Notes under the pieces: generated by a model | What the model was told of the DNA's origin: nothing | Databases searched by the model: none | What the model saw: only the letters and a program-made list of their open reading frames with translations | Position numbers and translations under genes: made by a program | Source: Planctomycetota bacterium | Lineage (GTDB): Bacteria; Planctomycetota; UBA1135; GCA-002686595 | Assembly: GCA_016795205.1 (NCBI GenBank) | Contig: JAEUHZ010000069.1 | Span: forward strand, 1 to 64,000 | Reading direction: 5' to 3' | Length of the DNA stretch: 64,000 nt | In this document: positions 7,585-16,038 of the stretch, in pieces | How positions within the stretch are numbered: the first letter of the stretch is position 1 | How the letters are laid out: every line of letters starts with the position of its first letter

Positions 7585-8123
7585 CGGCCCGCGGGCGGGG
7601 AGGGAAATCGGATTTCCAGTCGCTTCGGGGGGGGTGAGGAGGCATCCTAGACGTTGTGCGGGCGCCAGGTGCCGCCCGCAGGCGGACGCCGGCCGGAGCC
7701 GGCTCGCCAGCCCGGCCACGAGGCCGGCGCCTGGGCGAGCGAGAGCCTCCGGAGGCGCGTCCGAGCCGCCGGCTGGAGGAGCCCGTCCCATCGGGCGTTC
7801 GGACTCCGCCACGGCTCCACGGTCCCCGCGCGGGGCCGTCGGGGGTCAACTGCGACCTCCCGGCACCTCCCACATGCTGCCGCCCGGCCGCCTCCGCGAG
7901 AGGCTGGCCTGCCAGCGCGGCGTGTGGACCCGCCGGCCCGCGGGCGAGACCTGCGGTGCCCGGCTCCGAGCGTCGTCCGGCCTGCGAGCCGAGCGCCGCT
8001 CGGCGACAGGGCGAGCGCGGGACACCCTCGCGCGGACCCACCCGGAATCGGCGGCCTCAGGCGGCGCGGAGCTGCCGCGGGGCGGTCCGTCCCGGCGATC
8101 CTGGACACGCACGAGAGATCCAC
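7585..8123. other. Long leader region of rho
   Basis: 539 bp without a convincing gene between the glycosyltransferase and the chosen rho start. It contains the 15-bp perfect palindrome GGAAATC-G-GATTTCC (7603-7617) and a -10-like CATCCT at 7639-7644 region, then a C-rich stretch. The frame in front of rho stays open to about 7656, so a longer Rho cannot be excluded, but the predicted residues there are Arg/Pro/Ala low-complexity. A long C-rich, G-poor stretch could serve Rho autoregulation, which is known for rho leaders in enterobacteria; this is inference. Confidence 0.4.
7603..7617. repeat. 15-bp perfect palindrome after the glycosyltransferase gene
   Basis: GGAAATC-G-GATTTCC, 7-bp arms around one base, 19 bp after the stop at 7584. 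No T tract follows, so it is either a weak terminator stem or a regulatory site for the rho leader. Confidence 0.45.
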
Positions 8124-9782
8124 GTGGCATCCGACGAGACGACCCCGAACCGACGCCCGCGCCCGAACCGGGCCGGCACCCCTGCGGCCACGCCGCGCCC
8201 CTCCGCGCCCTCCGAGGACGGCGGTGGCGAGGCGCCGCGCCCCGAGGTTGGCGTGGCCGGTGAGGGCGGCGCGGACTGGCGTCGCCCCGAGCGGCGCCGG
8301 GGCCAGGGGCGGCGTGGCGGCCGACGCCGGCGGCGCCAGCGCGCAGGCCCCGAGAGCGGCGGCGACGCGGCGGGGACGCAGGCCGCGGTCGTCGAGGAGT
8401 CGGGCACCGAGGCCGCGCCGGAGTCGCCCGGGCAGGGGCGCTTCGGCTTCGGCGAGGACGCTTCCGCGGAGGAGGGTGCCGTCCAGGTCGAGTTCGACGA
8501 CGGTCTCGAGGGCGAACTCGACGAGGCTTCCGGCGAGCCGCGCCGCGAGGCCGCGCCGCGCGGGTCGCGACCCGCGCAGGGCGGCCGGCCGGGCCCCGGC
8601 CGGGCCGGTGGTCCGCGCGGCGAGCGCCCGGGGGCCGCCCGCCCGCCGCAGCCTCCCGCCGAGCCGCTGCCGGCCGAGCTCTCCGGCGTCCTGATCCTGG
8701 AGCACGGTGGCTTCGGCACGTTGCGCCAGGAGCAGACGAACTGGCTGCCCGCGCGCACGGACGTGTTCGTTCCGCTGCGGCTGATCCAGCAGCACAAGTT
8801 GCGCGAGGGCTCCCTGGTCGCCGGGCGCGTGTCGCGCGGGCAGAAGCACAAGTATGCGCTCGTCGAGGTGACGACCGTCGACGGGAAGAACCCCAACGAG
8901 GTCAAGAACGCACCCGCGTTCAAGAACCTCACGACGATCGACCCCGACTTCCACTACGCGACGGGTGACGTGACCGGCGAGGTCTCGATGCGCATCGTCG
9001 ACCTCTTGTGCCCGATCGGTCGCGGCCAGCGCGGCCTGATCGTCGCGCCGCCGCGCACGGGCAAGACCACGCTCTTGAAGCAGTTCGCGAAGGGCATCGA
9101 GCTCGGCTACCCCGACGTGCACCTGTTCGTGCTGCTCGTCGACGAGCGCCCCGAGGAGGCCACGGACTGGCAACGTTCGACCAAGGGCAAGGTCTTCGCC
9201 AGCACCTCGGACGAGTCCGCCAAGACGCACGTGCAGCTGGCCGAAGCCGTGTGGACGCGCTGCACGCGGCTGGTCGAGCTGGGTCACGACGTCGTGCTGC
9301 TCCTCGACTCGCTCACGCGCCTCTCGCGCGCCTACAACAATCTCTCGGCCGGCAGCGGCCGCACGATGTCGGGCGGCCTCGACAGCCGCGCCATGGAGCG
9401 TCCGCGCCAGATCTTCGGCAGCGCGCGGAACACGGAGAAGGCCGGCTCCCTGACGATCCTGGGCACGGCGCTGATCGACACGGGCAGCCGCATGGATCAG
9501 CTCATCTTCGAGGAGTTCAAGGGCACGGGGAACATGGAGCTCGTGCTCTCCCGCCGCCTGGCCGACCGCCGCATCTTCCCGGCGATCGACATCGAGAAGT
9601 CGGGCACGCGCAAGGAGGAGAAGATCCTCTCCTCGAAGAAGCTCAAGAGCGTCCACATCCTGCGGCGCGTGCTGCAGCGCATGAACCCCTACGAGGCCAT
9701 GGAGCTCCTGATCACGAAGCTCGACGAGGTCGCGCAGACGGACGACTTCCTGAAGCGCTTCGAGGTCGATCCGGAGGCCTGA
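8124..9782 (+). CDS. rho: Transcription termination factor Rho with long disordered N-terminal extension
   Basis: Rho is the hexameric RNA helicase that ends transcription. The C-terminal 370 residues are unmistakable: RNA-binding cold-shock-like domain at about 185-240 ('GVLILEHGGFGTLRQEQTNWLPARTDVFV'), Walker A APPRTGKT (308-315), 'DERPEEATD' (340-348), Walker B VVLLLDSLTR (390-399), then the R-loop and 'GSARNTEKAGSLTILGTALIDTGSRMDQLIFEEFKGTGNMEL'. Residues 1-180 are a low-complexity Arg/Gly/Pro/Glu-rich arm instead of the short N-terminal helices of E. coli Rho; similar arms occur in actinobacteria and planctomycetes. I chose the GTG at 8124 (VASDETTPNRR) because GAGAG precedes it and because the residues upstream are atypical. 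Total about 552 aa. Confidence 0.96.
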   Translation: MASDETTPNRRPRPNRAGTPAATPRPSAPSEDGGGEAPRPEVGVAGEGGADWRRPERRRGQGRRGGRRRRRQRAGPESGGDAAGTQAAVVEESGTEAAPESPGQGRFGFGEDASAEEGAVQVEFDDGLEGELDEASGEPRREAAPRGSRPAQGGRPGPGRAGGPRGERPGAARPPQPPAEPLPAELSGVLILEHGGFGTLRQEQTNWLPARTDVFVPLRLIQQHKLREGSLVAGRVSRGQKHKYALVEVTTVDGKNPNEVKNAPAFKNLTTIDPDFHYATGDVTGEVSMRIVDLLCPIGRGQRGLIVAPPRTGKTTLLKQFAKGIELGYPDVHLFVLLVDERPEEATDWQRSTKGKVFASTSDESAKTHVQLAEAVWTRCTRLVELGHDVVLLLDSLTRLSRAYNNLSAGSGRTMSGGLDSRAMERPRQIFGSARNTEKAGSLTILGTALIDTGSRMDQLIFEEFKGTGNMELVLSRRLADRRIFPAIDIEKSGTRKEEKILSSKKLKSVHILRRVLQRMNPYEAMELLITKLDEVAQTDDFLKRFEVDPEA

Positions 9783-9880
9783 GCGGGGCTGGGGTCGAGA
9801 GTGCGGCCCCGGCCCAGGGTCGGTCGGGCGAGCTTCGGACCCTGGCACCCCTCTGGACAGCCTGCCAGACTCGCCTGTCG

Positions 9881-11611
9881 ATGCCCGAGTCGAAGACCCT
9901 GCGGTTCGCCGCGCTCCTGCTCCTGGTCCTGCTCCCGCTCGCGCTGCGTCTGTTCCCGCTGAAGCACGGCGGCGAGCGCGGCTACGTACCGGACGCGCAC
10001 ATGGTGCGCCAGGCGCTGGGGATGGCGCGCGACCGCGATCCCGTGCCGCCCGTGGGGCAGTACTCGACCTACCCGAACCTCGTGCCGTACCTCGCGCTGC
10101 CGCTCTACGGGGCGCAGTTCGCGGCCGGCGCGCTGCGCGGGGAGTGGAGCGGCGCACGCGAGTACGGCGAGCACGTGCTCGAGCACCCGCAGCGCGCCGC
10201 GCACGTCATGCGGCTCGTGGTGGCGCTGTGTGGCGCGCTGACCGCCTGGGCCGCGTTCCGCGCGGCGCGCGCCGCGGGGCTGCGCGCGGGTGCCTGGGCC
10301 GCGGCTTGGCTGGTCGCGACCAGCCTGCTCCACCTGCAGTTCTCGACCCACGAGCGACCGTGGGTGCCCATGGTCCTGTTCATCACGCTCTCGGCTTGGG
10401 CCGCGATCGTGCATGCGACGAGCGCACGCCCGCTGCACCTGGCGCTCTCCGGCCTCGCCGCGGGGCTGGCCTTCGCCTGCCACCAATCGGGCCTCGCCGC
10501 GCTCGGCATCCCGTTCCTGGCCTGGCTGCTCGGACCGCCGGGCTGGGGCCCGCTCGCGCTGCGCGAGCGCCTCGTGGGGGGGACACTCGCCGTCCTGTCG
10601 TTCGCCGCAGCCGGGCTCGTGCTGGGACATCCCTATCTGCTCGTCCACGGCCGCACGCCGACGGAGGCGGTCGTCGGGGAGGGCGCGGCCGACGCCAGCG
10701 TGGGCGGGATGAGCGTGGTCTTCGGCCTGCGCTTCGAGTCCCTGGCGCGGCTCGCGCCGGTGCTCTGCGGCTACGACCCGGTGCTCGTCCTGCTGGGCCT
10801 CGGCGGGCTGGCCTGGGCGCTGCGCGACCGCCGCCTGCGCGCCGTGGTGCTCTTCGCGCTGGCCTGGGGCGCGTTCTTCCTCTTGAACCCGAGCGATCAC
10901 GTCCGCTATCTGCTGCCGTTCGCGGTGCTGCTCGCGCTCCCGGCGGGGATGTGCGTCGAGCGGTTGCTCGAGCAGCCGCTGGGCCGCCTCGCGACGCCCT
11001 TCGTGCTGGCCGTGCCGCTCGTGCAGGCCGTGCGCTTCGTGGTCGTGCTCGCGCGGCCGGACACGCGCGCGATCGCGGAGGTCAAGCTCGCGTCGCTCGC
11101 CACGGGAGCGCGCGTGGCGATCGACCGCTACGGTCCGTACGCGGACCTGGATCTCGCCGGCCTCGCCGTCCTGGAGCGGGTGCGCGCGACCTGCGGCGAG
11201 GGACTGCGGCCGCGCGAGCAGCACCGCAAGCTCGAGCTCGCCGCCGGCCGCGCGCGGGGCGGGGTCGACGCCGTGCGCGTCGAGGAGCTCCTGAGCTTCG
11301 ACGAGCGCGCGGGCACCGTGGGCGTCCGGGACTGCCTGCGTCGCGAGCTGGGTGACGACCCGCGCGCGCTGCTCGCGGCGTTGGGCGTCACCCACGTGCT
11401 GCTCGTCGATCGGCGGCCAGGTGACGGCCAGCCGAGCCTCTGCGCCGCGGTCGCGGTCGCGGGCCGCCCCCTGTGGGTCGTGGATCCCGCGCGTTCCCCG
11501 GCCGGGACGCGCGAGGCGTTCCTGCCGACCGAGATGGACTTCCCGCTCACGGCGCTGTGGAGCGTCGACCGGCCCGGGCCGCGGCTCGAACTCGTCGCGC
11601 TGGAACGCTGA
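9881..11611 (+). CDS. GT-C fold membrane glycosyltransferase, 576 aa
   Basis: A polytopic membrane protein starting MPESKTLRFAALLLLVLLPLALRLF with about 10 membrane helices and a C-terminal soluble part from about residue 400. After helix 1 it has 'YVPDAHMVRQALGMARDRD', the Asp-containing outer loop expected of ArnT/PMT-like transferases that use polyprenyl-linked sugars. It shares overall layout with the protein at 5710-7584, so the two are likely paralogues. The ATG at 9881 lies 98 bp after rho and is preceded by CCAGACT, a weak -10 match. Acceptor and donor cannot be told from sequence; protein or lipid glycosylation in the cell envelope is the general expectation. Confidence 0.75.
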   Translation: MPESKTLRFAALLLLVLLPLALRLFPLKHGGERGYVPDAHMVRQALGMARDRDPVPPVGQYSTYPNLVPYLALPLYGAQFAAGALRGEWSGAREYGEHVLEHPQRAAHVMRLVVALCGALTAWAAFRAARAAGLRAGAWAAAWLVATSLLHLQFSTHERPWVPMVLFITLSAWAAIVHATSARPLHLALSGLAAGLAFACHQSGLAALGIPFLAWLLGPPGWGPLALRERLVGGTLAVLSFAAAGLVLGHPYLLVHGRTPTEAVVGEGAADASVGGMSVVFGLRFESLARLAPVLCGYDPVLVLLGLGGLAWALRDRRLRAVVLFALAWGAFFLLNPSDHVRYLLPFAVLLALPAGMCVERLLEQPLGRLATPFVLAVPLVQAVRFVVVLARPDTRAIAEVKLASLATGARVAIDRYGPYADLDLAGLAVLERVRATCGEGLRPREQHRKLELAAGRARGGVDAVRVEELLSFDERAGTVGVRDCLRRELGDDPRALLAALGVTHVLLVDRRPGDGQPSLCAAVAVAGRPLWVVDPARSPAGTREAFLPTEMDFPLTALWSVDRPGPRLELVALER

Positions 11612-11744
11612 CGCGCGCGGCGTGCGGCGCGCCGCACTCGCGGGCGTGCGCCACGATCAGAGCTCCGCAACGCACGCGCGCCGCGCTCCCCCGGGGAGAG
11701 CGCGGCGCGCTTTGCGATGCACGGGCGCCGAGCGCCCGCGAACC

Positions 11745-12221
11745 TCAGTAGCGGTCGTCGTATCCGCCGCCGCCGCCACGGCCGCCGCCGTAGCCGCCGC
11801 GACCGCCGCCGCCGCCACCGTAGCCGCCGCGACCACCGCCGCCGCCGCCACCGTAGCCGCCGCCGCCACCGCCGTAGCCACCGCGACCACCGCCGCCGCC
11901 GCCACCGTAGCCACCGCCGCCGCCGCCGTAGCCGCCGCGACCGCCACCGCCGCCGCCGCCGCCGCGCGCCGGCCGCTCTTCCGCTTCGTTGACACGCAGC
12001 GGACGACCGTCGAGCTGCTGGCCATCGAGCTCGGCGATCGCCGCCTTGGCGTCCTGTTCGTTCGCCATCGTCACGAAGGCGAAGCCCTTCGGACGGCCCG
12101 TTTCACGATCCGTGATCATGGCGATCTCGCGCACCTGACGACCCCCGTTTTCGAGCGCCGCGCGCAGCGACGCCTCGGTGGTCTGGAAGTTGAGATTGCC
12201 GACGTAGAGACGCGTACCCAT
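11745..12221 (-). CDS. RRM RNA-binding protein with Gly-rich tail (158 aa)
   Basis: One RNA-recognition motif fills residues 3-80: RNP2 is LYVGNL (5-10) and RNP1 is KGFAFVTM (45-52), with the aromatic residues that stack on RNA bases. The rest (86-158) is almost only Gly, Tyr and Arg in repeated GGYGG and GRGGY units, ending YDDRY. This is the layout of cyanobacterial Rbp proteins and of many bacterial cold-induced RNA-binding proteins that act as RNA chaperones. The start at 12221 is fixed by the RRM; a 12-bp palindrome TTCGAATTCGAA (12221-12232) overlaps the start codon, and GAGG lies 11 bases upstream. Confidence 0.92.
   Translation of the reverse strand: MGTRLYVGNLNFQTTEASLRAALENGGRQVREIAMITDRETGRPKGFAFVTMANEQDAKAAIAELDGQQLDGRPLRVNEAEERPARGGGGGGGGRGGYGGGGGGYGGGGGGGRGGYGGGGGGYGGGGGGGRGGYGGGGGGRGGYGGGRGGGGGYDDRY
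11757..11965. repeat. Triplet-rich repeat encoding the Gly/Tyr/Arg tail
   Basis: On the plus strand the region is runs of CCG, CCA and TAG-CC units; on the coding (minus) strand it is GGN/TAC/CGC codons. It explains the low-complexity pattern and is likely to vary in length between strains. Not a CRISPR array. Confidence 0.8.
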
Positions 12222-12232
12222 TCGAATTCGAA
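12221..12232. promoter_or_regulatory. 12-bp palindrome over the RRM gene start
   Basis: TTCGAATTCGAA is a perfect palindrome whose last base is the A of the ATG at 12221 (minus strand). In RNA it can fold on itself or dimerise at the ribosome-binding region. Regulatory function is a guess from position. Confidence 0.35.
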
Positions 12233-12527
12233 CCTCGGTCACTTGCCTGCCCAACCGACGCGAGGTCCATTCCCAGCGCGTTCGGCGAGCACGAACGGAA
12301 GAGAATGGGTGCGGGGGCGGGGGCTGACCAGGGAAAAGTGAAGATTCCACAAGGCGGCCCTCCACAGCCCCGCGGGCGGCCTGGAGCGCTCGACCGCGGC
12401 CTCCGAGCGGCCGCATCCGGCGTTGCCCCCGAGCCGCTCGGGGCCGGTCGCGGGCAGCGCGGGCCCTTCCCGGCCCCGGGCGCGGCGCCGCGGGGAGCCC
12501 AGGCCGTCAACATCGGCCGCGGCGGCC
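12222..12527. other. Gap between NUDIX and RRM genes
   Basis: 306 bp, G/C-rich, containing the 5' leader of the RRM gene and the end of the NUDIX transcript. A possible -10 (CATTCT on the minus strand, about 80 bases before the RRM start) is the only promoter-like sequence. No small gene seen. Confidence 0.4.
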
Positions 12528-13091
12528 TCAGCGCGCGGGCTCGCGCCGCAGATGGTAGAGGAGCGCGAGCGCAGTGAACCCGTCGGCGCAGCGCCCCGCG
12601 TCGAGCAGCGCCTCGACCTCGGGGCGCGTGAAAGCGCGCACGACGATCTGCTCGAGCTCGTCGTGCTGGGGCTCGCCCGCCGGGACGCAACCGCGCGCGA
12701 CGAACAGGTGCGCCCAGTGCGCGCTGATGCCGTTGATGGGGTAGAAGCCCGGCAGCGGCTCGAACGAGCGCGCCGTCCAGCCCGTCTCCTCGCGCAGCTC
12801 GCGCGCCGCGCCGGCCTCGGCGCACTCGCCGGCGTGCAGGCGGCCAGCCGGCACCTCCCAGTGCGTGCGGCCGTGGGGGTAGCGGTACTGCCCCACGAGC
12901 ACGATGCCGCCGTCGTCGCACACGGGCACCACCGCGACCGCGTCGCCGATCTCGACGACGTGGTGGTCGCGCTCGGGCCCACCCGCGCGCCGCACGACGT
13001 CGCGGCGCAGGCCGACCCAGGGCGAGTCGTAGAGGCGCAGCGAGCGGACGCGCTCGAAGGGCGCGAACGGCGGCGGATCGTCGGGGATCAC
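12528..13091 (-). CDS. NUDIX hydrolase, ADP-ribose pyrophosphatase-like (187 aa)
   Basis: Residues about 82-104 contain the NUDIX box: 'GRLHAGECAEAGAARELREETGW' fits GX5EX7REUXEEXG. The preceding 'QYRYPHGRTHWEVPAG' is the substrate-side signature of the ADP-sugar/ADP-ribose pyrophosphatase group (NudF/MutT subfamily with Q-Y-R and E-V-P-A-G). It would split a nucleoside diphosphate linked to another group, such as ADP-ribose. The start is a GTG at 13091 that overlaps the TGA stop of the pyruvate dehydrogenase-like gene (GTGA), so it is translationally coupled to that enzyme. No other NUDIX gene is in the window. Confidence 0.88.
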   Translation of the reverse strand: MIPDDPPPFAPFERVRSLRLYDSPWVGLRRDVVRRAGGPERDHHVVEIGDAVAVVPVCDDGGIVLVGQYRYPHGRTHWEVPAGRLHAGECAEAGAARELREETGWTARSFEPLPGFYPINGISAHWAHLFVARGCVPAGEPQHDELEQIVVRAFTRPEVEALLDAGRCADGFTALALLYHLRREPAR

Positions 13092-15919
13092 GCGCCGTGC
13101 GCGCCCGCATCGGGCCACAGCTCGCGCCAGTCCCGCCGCGGCGCGGCGGAGCGGCCGGCGAGGCGCTCCAGCAGGGCCGGGGACACGCGCAGGTCCTCCA
13201 GCGCGGTCTCCGCGAGCACCTCGCCGGCCGCCGCGACGATGCTCGCGGTGTCGAGGTGCTGGTAGGCGTAGACCTCGTCGGGACGTCCGCACTTGCTGAA
13301 CTTGCGCACGGCCAGCGTCTGCTGCTTGACGCCCACGATCGAACCGATGTTGTCGAGCAGTCCGGCCTCGCCGTCGCAGACCGCGACGATCGGCACGCGG
13401 CGGCCGGCGATCGACAGCAGTCCGGCCTCGTGCTCGCCCGCGCCCGCGGTGGCGAACAGGTCGCCCGTGACGCCCAGGCGTTCCCTGAGGTGGCGGTAGC
13501 CGTCAGCTTCGCCGAGGATCCCGAGCAAGAGCTCGGGCGAGCTGACCAGGGTCACGTTGGCGTAGACGCCCCGCTCGAGCAGCGCCCAGGACGCCTCGCA
13601 GGCCTCGGGGGCCAGGGCTCCCATCGCGAAGATCTCGACGACGTTGTCGCCCGGCTCGTAGCCCTGGTAGCCGCTCCAATCGATCAGGCGGTAGCCACCG
13701 GCCAGGCAGTCTGCGCGCACGCGGGCCAGGAGCTCGGCGTCGGAGCGCGCGGGCAGCGTCGACTCGTCGTGCGCCGCGCCCCACTCCGGGCCCCCGCCCT
13801 CGGGCTTGAGCGGGCCCGTCACCGCGCCGTCGACCTTGGAGCGCGCGTGCATCCGCACGTGCTTCAGGAGCAGCGACTGCTGGACGCCGCGCGTGACGGC
13901 GCGCACGAGCACGCCGCGGCGGCCCTCGTTGTCGTCCAGCATCTGCCGGCGCAGCGCGTCGGACAGGATCCAGTCCATCTCGATCGCGAACGTGGGTTCC
14001 CACGTGACGAGGTTGGGGATCTGGATGTCGCTCTTCCAACTGTGCTGGGCGCCCTCGGACGAGAGCGTGGTGCCGCTGGGCGTGCCGAGGATCACGAACT
14101 CCGAGCCCCAGTACAGGTTGTAGTAGAGCTGGTCGAGCGCGCGTTTGATGAAGAAGTCGTAGACGGTCATCATCGGCATGAGCGGGATGCCGACGTAGTG
14201 GCCCATCTTGCCCAAGGCACCCGCCGCGCTCATGCAGTTCGCCTCCGCGATCTCGAAGCGGATGTGGCGCGTCCAGGGATCGTCCTGGGGCGTGAGCTCG
14301 GGGTGCTTGTACTTCACGTGCAGCTCGCCCTCGAGCTCGCCGTGGTAGTCCGGCCCGTAGATGCGCTTGTCCATCCCGGGCGAGATGTTCGTGCTGGTGC
14401 CGACGTCCGGCGAGAGCGTCAGCACCATGTCCGCCGCGGTCTTCCAGCGCGACTCGTCGGAGGACAGCGACTTGGCGCTGACGGCGGTCTGCGGCCCGCC
14501 CTCGTCGTTCGTGCCGATGCGCACGAGCTTGGCGGCGATCTGGCCCCACATCCACTGCGTGTGGGCCAGCGGGAACAGCGACAGGTCGATGCCCAGCATC
14601 TCCGGCAGCCCGCCGTCGGCTTCGATCCGGCGGCGGACGTCGGTGCGGTTTTCCCGGCGCAGCCGCTCGTGGGCCTCGATGCCGGCGCGGAAGCGCTCGC
14701 GGCGCGCCGCCAGGTAGCGGCCCTCGGGGCTCGACTCGGGGAACAGCGCGAAGGCGTCCTCGAACGTCAGGCCGCGATCCTGGAGCAGCTTCTTGAGCTC
14801 CTCCTCGCTGGGCAGCGCGGAGTGGTTCGAGGGATCCGCGGCGCACTCCAAGCCGTAGCCCTTGATCGTGTGCACGATGACCAGGTAGGGCGCGCTGTCG
14901 TCGCCGCGGCACTGCTCGAACGTCGCGACCAGCTTCTCCATGCAGTGCCCGCCCAGGTCGGCGAAAGCGCGCAGGACGTCCTGGTCGGAGAGGCCCTTCA
15001 GGAACTTGGCCGCCTCCGCCTGGCGCGCCCCGACGCGCCGCCGGATCTCGGCCGCGTCGCCCTTGAAGAGCAGCATCTGGTACTCGTAGTCCGACAGCCC
15101 GCCTTCGAAGAGCTGCTTGAGGGCCGCGCCACCGGGGCGGGCGAAGAGCTCGTCGCGGAAGCGACCGTGACGGACCTGGATCACCTTCCAGCCGTGCGCC
15201 AGCGCCGTCTTCTCCATGCGATCGCAGTCGCTGCCCTGGAGTCCGCGCTCGTTCGGGATGCGCGTGCCGTCGAGGTTCTGGCGGTTGTAGTCGACGATCC
15301 AGGTGCAGTTCGTGAGCCCGCGCTCGGCGACGTCGGGCAGCGCCTCGAGCACGGAGCCCTCGCGGAACTCGCTGTCGCCCATCATCGACCAGAAGTGCGC
15401 GTTCTCCGGCACCTTCCAGCCATGGTCCCGCGCGTAGCGGTAGGCGAGTGCCAGGTAGATCGAGGCGACCTGCGGGATGCCGACCGAGCCCGAGGGCAGG
15501 AAGTGGAACGAATCCGGATCCGAGCGCGCGTGGTAGCTCTGGAAGACGGTTTCCTCGCCCGGCAACGGGAACTTGCGCAGGCGCGTCATGATCCGCTTGG
15601 CCTCCTCGATCCCGATCCAGGTCGCGCTGCGCGGGTCGCGGAAGAGCTGCAGGAGGTGGTGGTAGGTGTGGTCCACCGGCGAGGCGTGCGGCTTGCAGGC
15701 CACGAAGTCCTGGGGCTCGCGCACCGCGAGGTGCAAGGCCCCGAGCAGGTGGATCGAGCTGGCGCAGGAGGCCGGGTGCCCGCCGACCTTGGGGTCGCCC
15801 TTGCGCTTGTCCGGGCGGTGGTTCGCGTGGTGGATGACCGCCATCGTCTGCGCGAAGGCGCGGTCGGCGATGCGCTGGAGGACGGCCACGGGCGGCGGGG
15901 CGATCGTTTCGAGGGTCAT
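13088..15919 (-). CDS. Pyruvate dehydrogenase E1-like (homodimeric AceE/transketolase type), 943 aa
   Basis: A full-length thiamine-diphosphate enzyme of the AceE kind (E. coli AceE 887 aa): the N-terminal domain has 'HPASCASSIHLLGALHL' and the ThDP/Mg motif 'GDSEFREGSV...YNRQNLDG' (residues 181-218; E. coli reads GDGEMDEPE...NCNLQRLDG); the middle domain has 'TKGYGLEC'-like 'HTIKGYGLECAADPSNHS'; the third domain has 'YHGELEG', 'YDFFIKRALDQLYYNLYWGSEFVILGTPSGTTLSSEGAQHSWKS', close to AceE 'GTTLNGEGLQHEDG'. It would decarboxylate pyruvate or another 2-oxo acid. No E2 or E3 gene is adjacent. The substitution of Ser for the second Gly in GDG is worth noting and could alter substrate use. A TATCCT hexamer 56 bp upstream supports the ATG at 15919. 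Confidence 0.82.
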   Translation of the reverse strand: MTLETIAPPPVAVLQRIADRAFAQTMAVIHHANHRPDKRKGDPKVGGHPASCASSIHLLGALHLAVREPQDFVACKPHASPVDHTYHHLLQLFRDPRSATWIGIEEAKRIMTRLRKFPLPGEETVFQSYHARSDPDSFHFLPSGSVGIPQVASIYLALAYRYARDHGWKVPENAHFWSMMGDSEFREGSVLEALPDVAERGLTNCTWIVDYNRQNLDGTRIPNERGLQGSDCDRMEKTALAHGWKVIQVRHGRFRDELFARPGGAALKQLFEGGLSDYEYQMLLFKGDAAEIRRRVGARQAEAAKFLKGLSDQDVLRAFADLGGHCMEKLVATFEQCRGDDSAPYLVIVHTIKGYGLECAADPSNHSALPSEEELKKLLQDRGLTFEDAFALFPESSPEGRYLAARRERFRAGIEAHERLRRENRTDVRRRIEADGGLPEMLGIDLSLFPLAHTQWMWGQIAAKLVRIGTNDEGGPQTAVSAKSLSSDESRWKTAADMVLTLSPDVGTSTNISPGMDKRIYGPDYHGELEGELHVKYKHPELTPQDDPWTRHIRFEIAEANCMSAAGALGKMGHYVGIPLMPMMTVYDFFIKRALDQLYYNLYWGSEFVILGTPSGTTLSSEGAQHSWKSDIQIPNLVTWEPTFAIEMDWILSDALRRQMLDDNEGRRGVLVRAVTRGVQQSLLLKHVRMHARSKVDGAVTGPLKPEGGGPEWGAAHDESTLPARSDAELLARVRADCLAGGYRLIDWSGYQGYEPGDNVVEIFAMGALAPEACEASWALLERGVYANVTLVSSPELLLGILGEADGYRHLRERLGVTGDLFATAGAGEHEAGLLSIAGRRVPIVAVCDGEAGLLDNIGSIVGVKQQTLAVRKFSKCGRPDEVYAYQHLDTASIVAAAGEVLAETALEDLRVSPALLERLAGRSAAPRRDWRELWPDAGAHGA

Positions 15920-15974
15920 GGGCGTAGCGGCGGGGGCGGTCCCCGGGGATCCCGGGGCTCCGGCCCATCCCGCC

Positions 15975-15980
15975 AGGATA
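15975..15980 (-). promoter_or_regulatory. -10-like TATCCT for the AceE-like gene
   Basis: Minus strand GTTATCCTGG, 56 bases before the ATG at 15919. The same hexamer precedes the genes starting at 26449, 29448 and 33004. No clear -35. Confidence 0.45.
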
Positions 15981-16038
15981 ACGGACGCTCGCCCGCCGCG
16001 CCTCGCGCGCGGTGGGCCAGCGGGCCTGACACACGCGC

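Noticed and set aside
11757-11965. Regular repeats resembling a CRISPR array or satellite
   Set aside because: No spacers of constant length; the units are Gly/Tyr/Arg codons of the RRM protein.
12215-12240. T-loop-like GGTTCGAATTC suggesting a tRNA
   Set aside because: It belongs to the palindrome before the RRM gene; no acceptor, D or anticodon stem around it.
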